A stretch of DNA of 64,000 nucleotides from Phytophthora sp. 'mugwort' (Eukaryota > Oomycota > Peronosporomycetes > Peronosporales > Peronosporaceae). The notes beneath the pieces are model-generated. The model was not told the origin of the DNA. It worked only from the letters and a program-made list of their open reading frames with translations, and ran no database searches. Below are positions 54,310 through 64,000 of this stretch, piece by piece (positions within the stretch are counted from its first letter, which is position 1; each line of letters opens with the position of its first letter). Location of the stretch: assembly GCA_033558025.1 (NCBI GenBank), contig JAUCEF010000013.1, positions 3,403,001-3,467,000 of the forward strand, written 5' to 3'. Position numbers and translations under genes: made by a program.

Positions 54310-55452
54310 TCAAATAAGATGCTGGAAGCTCTCGGGCTGGATAGAATACTGCGCAGCCTCACCGCCACCTTCGCTGCGCTCTTCCAGCATAAAGGTCACC
54401 ACTCCGCAGTTACTCATCTTGGCCGATTTGGCCTCATGGTACACGTCTCGGGGAAAGAACTCGCGGCAGAACGCACGGAACCACAGCGAGTGGCCGTACA
54501 CGACCACCACGTCCATCTGCTGCTTGAAGACCCACTGCGCAAACGTCAGCAGGCGGTCGCGGCCACTGCCCAGCACCGCCTTGTTCCCGTAGCTCTCCGC
54601 CAGGTTGAACAGCTCGTCGTGGCGCTTCTCTCCGCGAGGTGCCTGCACCAGCACCTCGAGCGGTTGGATGGTGTGCGGTCGACTGATGGCCAGCGTATCG
54701 AAGTTGCGGCCGATCTCTTGTAGACACGAAAGCACATGAATATTCTCCCCGGACATTTCTAGCCTGGATGCCGATGCGATGCGCGCCGTGTCGATGGTGC
54801 GGCGCAGGTTGGACGAGACCACAACGCTGTCGGGAAGCGGACAACATAGATATCGAAGCAGCGCTGTCTCCTGAGTCTGCTGCGAAGAATGACGATGTAC
54901 GTATAACGGAGTCTGCATCGTGGCTACTGGAAGGTTTCCATTGCCGTCGGCCGAGCAGAGCGACGCCTCGCACACGCGGTCTTGTAGACTCTGTGCCTGA
55001 AAGAGGCCGCGCCGACTGAGCGGCGAGTCTAGAAAGACCGAGTCGCCCGTTGGCAGCAGCAGCCATTCGCGCACCACCGCGCGCAGGAGACTCACGAGCG
55101 CGCGCACGTTGAGGCCGCGGTTGAAGACGACGTTCCACTCGGACTCGGCGTGACGCACGAATAGGACGCGCTTGCGCTTGGTCACAGCGACGCCGGCGAT
55201 AGCCTGCGGGTTCAAGTGCAGCACCGTCGAGTCGGCGTCTGCATCAGCTCCAGCTGAGGACTGAGAAGAGGATGAGGCCAACCAGTGCTTGTCGCTGGAG
55301 AAAACGAGGTGCAGCATTGCCAAGCAAAAGAGCTGTAGCTTCCAGACCACGTGGTCCGCAGCGTCCAGGAGCGCGGGCCACACACCCATAGATAATAGGC
55401 GTCGACGGACGCCTCGATTCATGAGTGGATATTGAGCAGGTTGTGGGGGCAA
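54310..55452 (-). CDS. Histidine-phosphatase-superfamily protein (phosphoglycerate-mutase-like)
   Basis: 380-residue single-exon protein of the histidine phosphatase superfamily, which uses a phospho-histidine intermediate. Catalytic motifs: VLFVRHAESEWN with Arg100 and His101; SSNLRRTIDTA with Arg217 or Arg218; VVVVYGHSLWFRAF with His321 as the second histidine. Residues 24-55 are hydrophobic and could anchor the protein; this N-terminal 90-residue extension is longer than in metabolic phosphoglycerate mutases, so a small-molecule or protein phosphatase is as likely as a mutase. The start at 55452 is the first ATG of the frame; ATG at residue 11 is possible. The gene stands alone between a 4-kb empty region and transposon remains. 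Confidence 0.88.
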   Translation of the reverse strand: MPPQPAQYPLMNRGVRRRLLSMGVWPALLDAADHVVWKLQLFCLAMLHLVFSSDKHWLASSSSQSSAGADADADSTVLHLNPQAIAGVAVTKRKRVLFVRHAESEWNVVFNRGLNVRALVSLLRAVVREWLLLPTGDSVFLDSPLSRRGLFQAQSLQDRVCEASLCSADGNGNLPVATMQTPLYVHRHSSQQTQETALLRYLCCPLPDSVVVSSNLRRTIDTARIASASRLEMSGENIHVLSCLQEIGRNFDTLAISRPHTIQPLEVLVQAPRGEKRHDELFNLAESYGNKAVLGSGRDRLLTFAQWVFKQQMDVVVVYGHSLWFRAFCREFFPRDVYHEAKSAKMSNCGVVTFMLEERSEGGGEAAQYSIQPESFQHLI

Positions 55453-55545
55453 TGCGGAAATGGTGCAGGCACAATACGTACGCGTTTACCGGTAGGCACT
55501 CGTTGTTGCGCCCAACTCGCCGCGTCACATTTTTAGCTTAAGCTT

Positions 55546-55860
55546 ACGTTTTGTATTGAATGTCTCACGTCACAGTTAACCCTAGACCTCTCGGGCACCG
55601 ATGGCATCGCGGTCTGGGCTTTGCTTCGCAAAGGCAGTCGCTGCTCCTGCGAAGAAACTATTCTAAGTTTGGCCCGCTACAGTGCTAGGCTCGCTGGAAA
55701 GCTCGGCGCTGGGGCCGCCTACGCGACTCTGCTTTGCGGGCACCCCGCGCGGGTTTGCTGTGGCTACGCGGGCTCGCAACCGCTCTCCTCCGATGGTCGT
55801 TTTATGTAACTTTCACCCCTCCTTTTTCGGTTGGGCGCAGCAGTCACTCTTACCGGTATT
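55546..55860 (+). repeat. Dispersed GC-rich repeat, copy 2
   Basis: Inverted counterpart of 9560-9850. Both copies begin next to TTGTATTGAATGTC and run through GCTTTGCTTCGC(A/G)AAGGCAGTCGCTG-type sequence, GGCCCGCTACAGTG and CTCGCAACCGCTCTCCTCC. Copy 2 has a small extra segment near 55730-55745. No coding potential found. Confidence 0.8.
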
Positions 55861-55887
55861 GGAGCGCTGGTCAATTGAAGGAAGCCT

Positions 55888-55962
55888 AACAAACATTTTT
55901 TTGGACGATAGCTGACATTGAGGTTGTACAAATATTTTTTTGGACAATAACTGATATTGGCC
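55888..55962 (+). repeat. Imperfect two-copy direct repeat
   Basis: ACAAACATTTTTTTGGACGA recurs about 38 bp later as ACAAATATTTTTTTGGACAA, each followed by a TAxCTGAxATTG phrase. It lies directly right of the GC-rich repeat and may belong to its flank. Confidence 0.75.
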
Positions 55963-56199
55963 CTGTTCACACTGGGGTTCCGAAAATAAAAAACTGAATC
56001 GGCTACCATTCAGCGTTTATGTTCTCCTATACAGTTGAGTTGTTCCCACTGAGCTATGTTGCAGTTAACATATTTGAGAGGGTACAGATCAAATTTGAAG
56101 GGCTTACTGTGGACAATGCATTGGCCTGACGGCCTTCATTTACGCGGTGGAGCGATGAGAGAAAAAGGCAGCGTGGGCAAGGCAGCAGAAAAGAAGAAT

Positions 56200-56971
56200 A
56201 TGTCAACTCGGGGTAAAGCCTGGGGGTGACGACGAGGTGCAATTGCTGATATCTACATGGAAAGCGGCGTCCTTGCAGGAAATGCCGGTCGGCTCGACGT
56301 CCAAGAAGCTAGCCAGGTCATCTACAAAAACTACCTAGCTAGTCTTGCGAAGCTAAAGGCGGTCGCTATGGGCACGACCCTGCTAGCCCCGGAAGACTTT
56401 AGAGCAACCTGTGCTAAGAAAGGTGTAGACGGTAGGCTCGACGTGAGCTCCGAGAACTGTCGACCCCGTTTCTTCACTCGACGGAAGACGAGGCGGCATC
56501 GCTAAAGCAATCATTCAAACTCATATCTGACCACAATAACGGCTCGCTCGTAGGTAGCACTGGACACCCAGCTTGGTTCGAAATGAGTAAGGAGGAGTGT
56601 GCCTCGATTTTAAAGAGTGTGCCTCGATTTTAAAGAGTGTGCCTCGATTTTAAAGAAGTGGCCAGCGCGTAGCCCTCAGCGAGACGTGCTTTACACTTTT
56701 GATGGACATCTCGAAGACGACCCTTCTGTTGCTCCAATTGCTGGAGTGACCTCGGGCAAAAACGAATATTAGGGAAAAGTGTACAAGGAGGCTCTGCAAA
56801 AAAAAAACTAAGGTCAATGATCTAGCAGAAATTATGCAGGGCACTATGGGCGGGGCCGTGAAGAGCATGCGTGCTATTGCCTCAGAGGGTCGAGAAAGAT
56901 TTATCCAGCACCAGAAAGAAGATAACGAGAAGAACAGAGAGCTACTTCGGTCGCTTTTCGGTAGAGATTAG
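56200..56971 (+). pseudogene. PIF/Harbinger Myb-like DNA-binding protein, broken
   Basis: Starts MSTRGKAWG at 56200, then a +1 shift continues DDEVQLLISTWKAA, the opening of the Myb/SANT-like domain of the second protein of Harbinger elements. Further blocks in changing frames: HNNGSLVGSTGHPAWFEMSK near 56545, then after an expanded tandem repeat VNDLAEIMQGTMGGAVKSMR and a charged helix ending at TAG 56971. Harbinger elements need this Myb-like protein with the transposase for mobility (family knowledge). Convergent with the transposase remnant at 56995. Several frameshifts make it non-functional. Confidence 0.72.
56594..56656 (+). repeat. 20-bp tandem repeat, three copies
   Basis: GAGTGTGCCTCGATTTTAAA occurs three times head to tail within the Harbinger Myb-like pseudogene; the expansion breaks the frame. 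Confidence 0.95.
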
Positions 56972-56994
56972 TGTTGAAACGCTTTAAGCTTCAC

Positions 56995-57895
56995 TCAGCT
57001 AGCAGATCTAACCGAATCAGGAAAATTCATCCACCGCAGCAATCCATCCCTCATCGTTCCTGCAGGCGTCTGTGTCATGTCGTCACCTTGACAATTGATA
57101 TACAAATAGTTGGCATGGTAATAGGCCTTGCGCTTCCGTTCTTCTTCCGGGTCCCAAACCTTGTCACCGTACTCTATCAAGAAGTTATGCAAGATGCATA
57201 GCGACATAATGATTGAAGGAACCGAATCGAGATTGTTCCGCGCCATCTCGATAGGTTGGCCAAGCAATCGCCACCTTCCCTTAAGAATACCAAACGCACT
57301 CTCGACTGCGTATCTCATTCCCGTTAGTTTCTGGTTCAGACGAGCAACCACTACGTCTGCTTGTGCTTCAGCAATTTCGTAGGTCATTACCACATGTTGG
57401 GGGTTTCATAAGCTGAATCCGCTAGTAGATAGAATGGTCTACGCTCGATTGTGTACCAGCCCACCTGCATGGAAGCCGCGCCTTCTGCCCCTCCTGCCAC
57501 ACAAAATAGTTCCCCGTGTCGCCGCCCGAGCTCACTGTTGTTGAATACTCCGCTGTCTCCAACCGAGATCGGCCAACGAATGTCAACATCGAGAAAGCGG
57601 CGCTTGGTGTCGACCGCAGTGCTCATGTTAAGTGAGTAAAACCCTTTCTGTTGTAAAACTTGTGGCTCTTTGGTCAGCGGGCTGTGTGATGGGAATGTGA
57701 CAACCGTCGATCGCAGCAACGCAACCAGGCAGCCGATGTTGAATGCTCCAATTATCTTGACAGACGCAGCAACTCAGCACGAATCTCAGGAAAGCAAATC
57801 CAGTTCTCCATACGTGATACGATCGATACACTAACACACTTGATAATTCCAGAAGCTGTGCTCCGACCGATGCCCCGACACTGCGCCTAGGCGCT
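56995..57895 (-). pseudogene. PIF/Harbinger DDE transposase, broken
   Basis: Reading the minus strand: GIGRSTASGIIKCVSVSIVS (near 57870), LPGCVAAIDGCHIPI with the first catalytic Asp (near 57720), FLDVDIRWPISVGDSGVF with the second (near 57580), FYLLADSAYE (near 57420), and YAVESAFGILKGRWRLL with the final Glu region (near 57300). These are the signature blocks of Harbinger (HARBI1-type, DDE_Tnp_4) nucleases. At least three frameshifts or stops separate them. The N-terminal end is cut at a GCGCCTAGGCGC palindrome (57883). Confidence 0.85.
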
Positions 57896-58109
57896 CTATT
57901 CGAATGTTCGAGTTTCAAAACCAAAAAGACAAATTCGATTATAACGCTCGTCGAAATATAAGCACTATTCATCTTTAATCGATTCTCGTGGAATGAGCAG
58001 TAACAGCCAGTGATTTGTCTTGCGCGATCGAGCCCACATCGTCGCCACTCAATACACCAAAGCGGGCTGCACCCCGCTGCTATAGATCTCATTTTCAATT
58101 CGGCAGCGA

Positions 58110-59440
58110 TGGCCACAGCCAAATCCAAGCAGCGCCGGAGCTACACCATCAAGGTCAAGCTAGCCCTCATTGCTGAGCACGAAGAGGGTGTCCCGGCAGT
58201 AGCTTCTATGCGCTCGTAGCAAGCATGGAGTCGCTCCGGGAACGATGAGGGGATGGCGGAACGAGCGATCAAAGCTACAGGAGGCCTCAAAGAATGGGCA
58301 AGTCGCAATTCGGATGGTGCGGCGTTTAGGAGGTGAGGGACGCGGTCCCAAGAACGAAGAATGGGAGGATCGGTTCTACGCTTGGGTCCTCGACCGCAAT
58401 GCCAAGGCATACGGGTGTAGGACAGCTACACCCGGCAGCGAGCCAAGAGCATTTAACGCAAGCTGCGCTGCCACGATGCGCCGATATTCAACGCGTCGAC
58501 GGAGTGGCTGACACGCTTCAAGAAAAGCAAACAACTTGTCTCACGTCGCCAACGACTACCCGCACACTTCCTGAAGATGCAGCAGAGACCTGCTGCCCCC
58601 TTTATTTAAAGGGTTCAACAACACCTTGCTGCTCACAGCATCTAGCCGAGGAACATCATCAACATGGATCAAGTGCCCCACTACTTTGATACAGAACCCA
58701 AGGCCACCATCTCCACGAGAGGTTCGCGTGAGGAACTGCTACGGAAGGGCGGAGCAAGTCACAAACCTTTTACGACCGCTTTTTCTATCACAGCGGCCGG
58801 CGAGATTCTCCAACCACACCTTCTCTTCTCGAAGTTGAAGAACAAGCCCGCGGTGCCAGTAGGTGTGATGTGTAGATGTGAATTGCACCGGCATGTGGAG
58901 CGATGATATTCTGTTGGACCACACAAAGAAGGTCATGTGCAGCTGCAAAAAAAGCTCAACTTTACCGCGAACCGATGCTCTCCCTGACCAACTCGTACGC
59001 GTGCTGATGGTTCTCGCCGACTGGAGCGATACATTATTTTCGTAGTGGTCAACCGCCCAGCCTTACCAGCATCTTACAGCCGCTCGACGTTGCAGTGAAT
59101 CGCGGCTTCCAGGTTTATTACAGGAACCAATACGACGAGAATATAGGCAAAGCCCTCCTGGACCCAGCGCTGCAGATTCGATCAGGGAACCCCCAAGGTC
59201 CCCAGATATAATGTCGTTGGGCAGTGGACTTTCGCTTTGATGGCGACGCGCACATCGAACGACATCAAAAAGGTATTCCAACTGTGCGGTCTGGTGCCAA
59301 AAGGAAACGCTCTGCGAGTCAAAGCTGCATTCACCTCTCCAGGATATCCTCCCATCGGACTTCGACTTGGAGAGCTGGAGCGTATCCTATTAACACCTAC
59401 TGGAGCAGTCGGATGACCGTGAGCTGCTTTGGTCAGCAGC
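58110..59440 (+). pseudogene. Pogo/Jerky-like DDE transposase, broken
   Basis: An N-terminal helix-turn-helix head MATAKSKQRRSYTIKVKLAL (58110) is followed, in shifting frames, by FNASTEWLTRFKKSKQLVSR (near 58480; CENP-B-type DNA-binding region), INMDQVPHYFDTEPKATIST (near 58665; first catalytic Asp of DDE_1), FTTAFSITAAGEILQPHLLF (near 58770), and [20 protein letters not shown] (near 59080). Many stops and shifts; not functional. A further open stretch, 59447-59698 (DDFIADLCDYMTSLDDLVGL), follows directly and may be a tail or an unrelated scrap; I do not recognise it. Confidence 0.8.
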
Positions 59441-60572
59441 ACCTGAGTGGTACATCCCCGACGAGCGTCAAGCCTCTACTACTGCCTCATCCACGGCCTC
59501 GAGACAGTGTGTGACGACTTCATCGCTGACTTATGTGACTACATGACCTCGCTGGATGACTTAGTCGGTCTGGTTGATGGGTCGTACCTGGACTTCGTCA
59601 GAAACGGTGGTGTCAATCCTGGAGAGCGGGAGCTCTATTCTGCGTCCAAGCTGCACAACTGGAATATCGAGGTCAAAACCGTTAACACTGAGTGCTAGGT
59701 AGTATCGACTTTCGTTTATACTGTGGAAGACCCTGACAAGCTCGTGCAGCTTGTGCGCAGTGGTTCATTCGTCGTTGTCAAGGTAGGTGGCTACTTGCTT
59801 TAGAGCGAGCGTAACTCTCGCAATACAACCTGCATATTTTGCTTCACTCCGCATTGTCTGTAATAAACCGCATGGTCCGTACGGTGGGGGCAAAACAAGG
59901 ACTTATCAGACCGTAGTGAAACTTGGTACGCATGCCCGTGTCGGTATGATAAGTAGGGGGTTGAATTTGTTTTGGAGCTTAGAACCAATTTTACAGAGCT
60001 AGCTATGACGACGCCAAGCTTTCAATAGTGTATTTTATGCAGTTGCAAGCGGAAAATAATATAGTAGACTAGGGTACAGTGTTGTGTAACGTTTAACGTG
60101 GTAATGTTGGAAACAAGAAGTTGCACATGTACAATGCCCCAGACGTTTTTTCAAAGAGCCATTGTGCTCTATCACTAACCTATTTGAAGTAGCAACTGTC
60201 ATAAAGCATCTTATCTTGCGCTAATCTTTACGATGATGTAAAATTATGCATGATTTTATAGAGACGGATTATGTTGTCTTTGTAAACACGGTACAATCTG
60301 CCCAAAATGAAGTTCTTACAGGCATTGCGAGTAGAAGATAAAGCTCACGTCTACAATTGTAATTATTACAATAACAGTAGCCGATCCGGCAAAACTTCCG
60401 TATCCAACACAGCCACCGATGAAAGAAAAGACCCCTACGTTACACACTCTTTGAGAACTGCATGAAGGTATCTTTGAACCCAGCCAGTCGCGTAAGAGGA
60501 TCAGGCCTTCACGACTTAGACAGATTTAGGACCCGATTCGGCTTCAAATACCTAATAAATACTCGCTGCATA

Positions 60573-60635
60573 GCGCCTAGGCGCTCTATTCGAAGTTTTT
60601 TTCGTATTAGAATTGTTAGTATAGCGCCTAGGCGC
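60573..60635. repeat. 63-bp unit bounded by two GCGCCTAGGCGC palindromes
   Basis: The self-complementary 12-mer GCGCCTAGGCGC lies at 60573-60584 and 60624-60635. The first is followed by TCTATTCGAA, the same ten bases that follow the 12-mer at 57883-57894. The unit may be a minimal mobile element or repeated insertion target. Confidence 0.85.
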
Positions 60636-61034
60636 ACTGTGGGGGGAAGACGATAGACAACGCAGATGGTTCTCCTTTTCAATGCCGCGCATCGACACAA
60701 GAAACTCGAGCAGCGAGGTGTCGCGGAGCGGAATTCTGTCGCCTTCTGAGGGTCCATTTAGGCAGTTAATCATTACTAGCTTCCTCATCCTTTCAGCTGA
60801 TGCCGCAACTGAAAGCGCTGAGTGTATGTGGATGCTGCCCAGTAAATGGTCCATCAAAGGTCCTGCGGCAAGACAAAACCCCGTCTTTAGTTAACATGCT
60901 GATGTTCAAGAAACAGGTAGGTGGTACGCACTGCAAGGGGGACATTATCGTTATCCTGATCATCATATCGTCCTCGCTTATCCTTCACTCTGTTCCAGAA
61001 CAAACTATCAATGACCCGCCCGAACATTGCTCCT

Positions 61035-61240
61035 TGTGTGGCAGCTGTGTGCGTATCGCGAATGCAGTTCCATGAGACAGCTGTGTGTAGTGCGAATGTT
61101 GTTCCATGGCATCCGCGCAGTGAGGCAGCTGTGTATGTTACGCGAATGCTGTTCCCCGATAAGGCATTTCTGTATGTAACGCAAATATTGTTCCATGTCA
61201 TCCACACCTGTGTACGTATCGCGAATGTTGTTCCAATACA
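61035..61240. repeat. Degenerate minisatellite, about five units of 40-50 bp
   Basis: The phrase CTGTGT...CGCGAATG.TGTTCCA recurs near 61045, 61080, 61130, 61170 and 61210 with variable spacers. It accounts for the protein-like repetition seen when either strand is translated. Confidence 0.75.
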
Positions 61241-61649
61241 TGCGAACACCTTCTGCAACGACAGTTTTTCAAACTGCGAATAATGTTTGGTGTCGCCAGC
61301 AGGGGTCCGACAATACCGTATTCTATTGTACTGCAAGTGTATGTAGAGTGTACCAATAACGGCAACACGAAGCACAACAATAGTAACAACTGGACCAATA
61401 TCAGTATATTGCTACTGCATGTTACTCCACCTCAGGTAAACGTCATCTACTCGGCGGCAAGAAGAGAAGTTGCGTTCCACAATTTACGCGCAGGAACGCC
61501 AACATTTCAAAGTTAGCGGGCAGCATACAAGACCGCTGAGGTGTCAGAACAAACTTACACTGCGAAAAAAGGTTGCTCGGCCGTGTTCGAGGTTGGTGGC
61601 ACGACCTTCGCCAGATCATTGTAGATCACCGGCGCAGCACCGGATGCTC

Positions 61650-62960
61650 TCACCTTGTTCCCTCCTTGGAGAACCTCATTGGCGTAGTTGCTGACGACCT
61701 CTCCTTCCTCTTGCCACCGCATGCAGGACGGTCAACCACGAATCGCTGCATCGCTCGGGCTTCAGCCGCAGTTAACTTGACGTTGTTCGCGATCTTAATC
61801 AGGGCCGCCTCAAATACAGGAGCGTGCACGGTTTTCGCACTCGAGCGCAAGTGGTTTGCCATATCCGGATAGTCGTGCGCCACCTGGTCAAACAGCACGC
61901 GCACATCTGCCATGCTAATGCTCTCGTCCTGCAGTCTGTTGCTGACGCTATCCAGCTTCTTGAGTTCCTCCAAAAGGTCGAGTAACTTTTTTGTGAGTCG
62001 CACCCGTGGAAATAAACTCTTCAACAACATTAAACCGTCGAATCGAATCTCGGATTTTCTTCTAGCCGCGCAGCATCTCGAACGTTGACGACCATCGTGT
62101 CACATTCCGCTTGATTGGTTTGATGTCAGTGTACTTCACCAATTACCCTGTATTGTTGACGTGCTGAAGCTGCACCATGAGACTGTTAAAAGCAGCAAGC
62201 TCGGACTCGTAGGCAGCCAGGTATCGGTTCGCCGCTAGGTTGTAGCAGTGACTCGCGCACCCAACCAGGGGCAGGTTCCATCAGCGAAGCGATTCTCCGG
62301 TTGGTGGCGCAATTGTCAGCTACCAGAAAAGCCATCATTGAGACGTTCTTGTTGTACAGAGACAGCACACGCTTGAACATGGCAATGTGGACTTCTGCAT
62401 CTTGGCTACCGTCCACCAAAGGCGCGACAGCAACAGCAGTTGCTCACGACGCTTGCTGTTTACGAAGGTTACGCCGTAGATACCCACGTAGTGCACAGTA
62501 TCATGGGTCTACCCGTCCCACATGACACCGAAAAACTCGCCCAGCTCCTTTTAATCACATCACCGATGTTCATCGTGAACGTTTGCATGTCCAGCTTCAA
62601 CGGCTTGGACGATGCAGGCTTCCAGCTTGCCATGGACCTCGTGAGGGGGTCGTCTACCTCCGAGATCGGCATGTTTCGCTCCACCGCCCACTTGAGCCAC
62701 TGGTACCGATGCTGAGTCGCCTTAGAGACGAACCCAAAGCTCGAGAGGGCGCGTCCGTAGCCACCGACGCCCGGTAGGTCTCCTCGAAATCAGGGTGCGT
62801 GGAGTTGAGGTAGGACAGCAGGTTGCTGTACCGGAGCCGACTTGTTGCTTGCGATGGGCACCGCAAAGCTGACATCGATAGTCGCCTTGGTCTTTGCCCT
62901 CGTAGAAGAAGGCCCAGATTTCACGGTCGAATTGGAAATGGAGAGAAGCTTGTTAGACTG
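61650..62960 (-). pseudogene. hAT-family transposase, broken
   Basis: Minus-strand blocks: a BED-like zinc-finger start with YRCQLCGAHRKQQVGSG (near 62875), NLLSYLNSTHPDFEETYRAS (near 62800), VERNMPISEVDDPLTRSMAS (near 62670), MAFLVADNCATNRRIAS (near 62320), and C-terminal helical sequence LLDLLEELKKLDSVSNRLQD (near 61960). DN-[CS]-[AS]TN is typical of the RNase-H-like core of hAT transposases in oomycete genomes. Broken by several stops and frameshifts; no terminal inverted repeats found. Confidence 0.75.
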
Positions 62961-63328
62961 CTGGGCAAGCGACAAGGCGTTTGTGGCGTCTTCGCTGCCT
63001 ACCAGTCGTTCTAACGACTGACTAAAGTCAGTCGAGTCACAAAATCGCTCTAAACCGGTATTGTACTCGTATTATTAGTACAATATCACATTTTTATTGA
63101 CTTTGTGAAGACAAAATAGTAACTAATCCTACATCAATTCTAGTAACCTGTCCGTCTTTCCAAATCCTGCCTGCCTGCACCTCCCTTTCGGCATGGCTTG
63201 GCTTTGTGTTTAGTACCGCCACCCACCCATAGAATTGAATCCCACTATCTTTCCGACTCGAAAAACTATGCCTGAAATTGCAAAAATAGCCATCGGTCTT
63301 AGTTAAAACCAATGTCCATGTGGTTTTT

Positions 63329-63430
63329 AATTGCTGTCGAGCTCAACGAGGCGGCCTCCCATTGGCTCAAACTGTCTATTGCTGTCGAGCGAAGCGAAGG
63401 AGACCTCCCATTGGCTACAACTAAGGTGTG
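63329..63430. repeat. 48-bp imperfect direct repeat, two copies
   Basis: TATTGCTGTCGAGC followed by CCTCCCATTGGCT recurs 48 bp later with differences in the middle. Confidence 0.85.
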
Positions 63431-63492
63431 GGGTTACACCAAAGCGTACTTAGCTGATGAGCGAAGTGGAGGCGGCTATCCTACGCGATAGG

Positions 63493-63680
63493 AGTAGTGC
63501 AGCGAGCAGGAACAGTGAGCGGAACGGAGTGTGGTCAAGGTAAGAGTAGTGAAGCGGGCTGGAACAGCGAGCGGAACGGGTTGCGACCAAACGAAGAGTA
63601 GGAAGCGAGCTGCAACAGCCAGCGGAGCGGAGTGGGACGTGACAGGAGTAGTGCAGTGAGCGGAACGGGTTAAAGCGGGA
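63493..63680. repeat. About 51-bp minisatellite, four units
   Basis: Units starting near 63494, 63546, 63598 and 63648 share GTAGTG.AGCG and AACAG.GAGCGGAACGG with substitutions; the last unit is shortened. Confidence 0.85.
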
Positions 63681-64000
63681 GGCGCTCGGCTAGTCCTAAA
63701 CCTCAACGCTAATGTCGCTCCGTCCGTCCGTCGTCCGTCCTTCTGTCACGCCATAACGTGATTCCAGCCGAAATCGCATTGGTTAAAATAACATGGGTGC
63801 CGAACGCAGCGAAGGCGGCCTCATTCGCTAAAACAACCTTCCGCCGAAGGCGGCCATTGGTAGCATTGTAATTAAACGATTGTTTGAAAATTAAAAAATA
63901 CATATTTATGCGACGCTGCCTGCCTCCGCTGCGCTCCGACGGGCTTTCAATATCCTGGGACAAAAACTAAACCCACCGCCGCGTAGGCGGCGGCGCTCGG

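Larger units (their letters stand above)
59441..61649. other. Repeat-rich interval between transposon remnants
   Basis: No gene. Contains the paired GCGCCTAGGCGC palindromes (60573 and 60624) and a degenerate minisatellite at about 61035-61240. Confidence 0.6.
62961..64000. other. Repeat-rich right end, no gene
   Basis: Contains two minisatellites (63329-63430 and 63493-63680) and GC-rich imperfect palindromes such as CCGCCGCGTAGGCGGCGG near 63977. No coding pattern recognised. Confidence 0.65.

Overview
The window looks like a stretch of an oomycete genome, most likely Phytophthora or a close relative in the Peronosporales; I cannot assign a species. The reasons are compact gene islands with short GT-AG introns (about 39-85 bp), intergenic gaps that are often only 18-190 bp, oomycete-style protein architectures, and blocks of decayed Ty3/gypsy, PIF/Harbinger, pogo-like and hAT-like elements between the islands. 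No rRNA, tRNA, CRISPR or bacterial operon features were seen.

Layout. 1-4226: the 3' part of a Ty3/gypsy chromovirus with an intact pol frame and a 3' LTR. It is inserted directly into a second, defective Ty3/gypsy element (copy A, 4227-7628). 7629-10111: gene-poor DNA with a TC microsatellite and one copy of a dispersed GC-rich repeat. 10112-22620: gene island with an ABHD6-like hydrolase, a head-to-head pair of NBR1-like autophagy-receptor-type proteins (one with two ZZ fingers, one with none), a single-pass membrane protein ending in a beta-adaptin-appendage-like domain, a PHRF1-like RING/PHD/TFIIS-N/SRI protein, and a glutamine-rich SAP-like protein. 22621-31002: a second copy (B) of the defective Ty3/gypsy element with its 3' LTR and a broken antisense ORF between pol and LTR. 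31619-50289: second gene island with a four-TM protein, a CWF19L2-like splicing factor, a 1322-residue oomycete protein, two IQ-motif coiled-coil proteins, a glomulin/ALF4-like protein, and a secreted jacalin-like lectin protein with 32-residue repeats. 50290-54309: about 4 kb with no supportable gene. 54310-55452: a histidine-phosphatase-family protein. 55453-64000: a graveyard of DNA transposons (two-gene Harbinger, pogo-like DDE, hAT) with several minisatellites and a recurring 12-bp palindrome.

Gene relationships. The two NBR1-like genes are paralogues sharing a 964-bp divergent spacer and carry PB1, FW and UBA domains typical of selective-autophagy cargo receptors, so co-regulation is plausible (inference). 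Two more divergent pairs have very short shared spacers (122 and 184 bp). Glomulin and the second IQ gene converge with 18 bp between stop codons. The nested retroelements give a relative order: copies A and B share the same stop codons, so the damage preceded their duplication or co-amplification, and the intact chromovirus landed in copy A afterwards.
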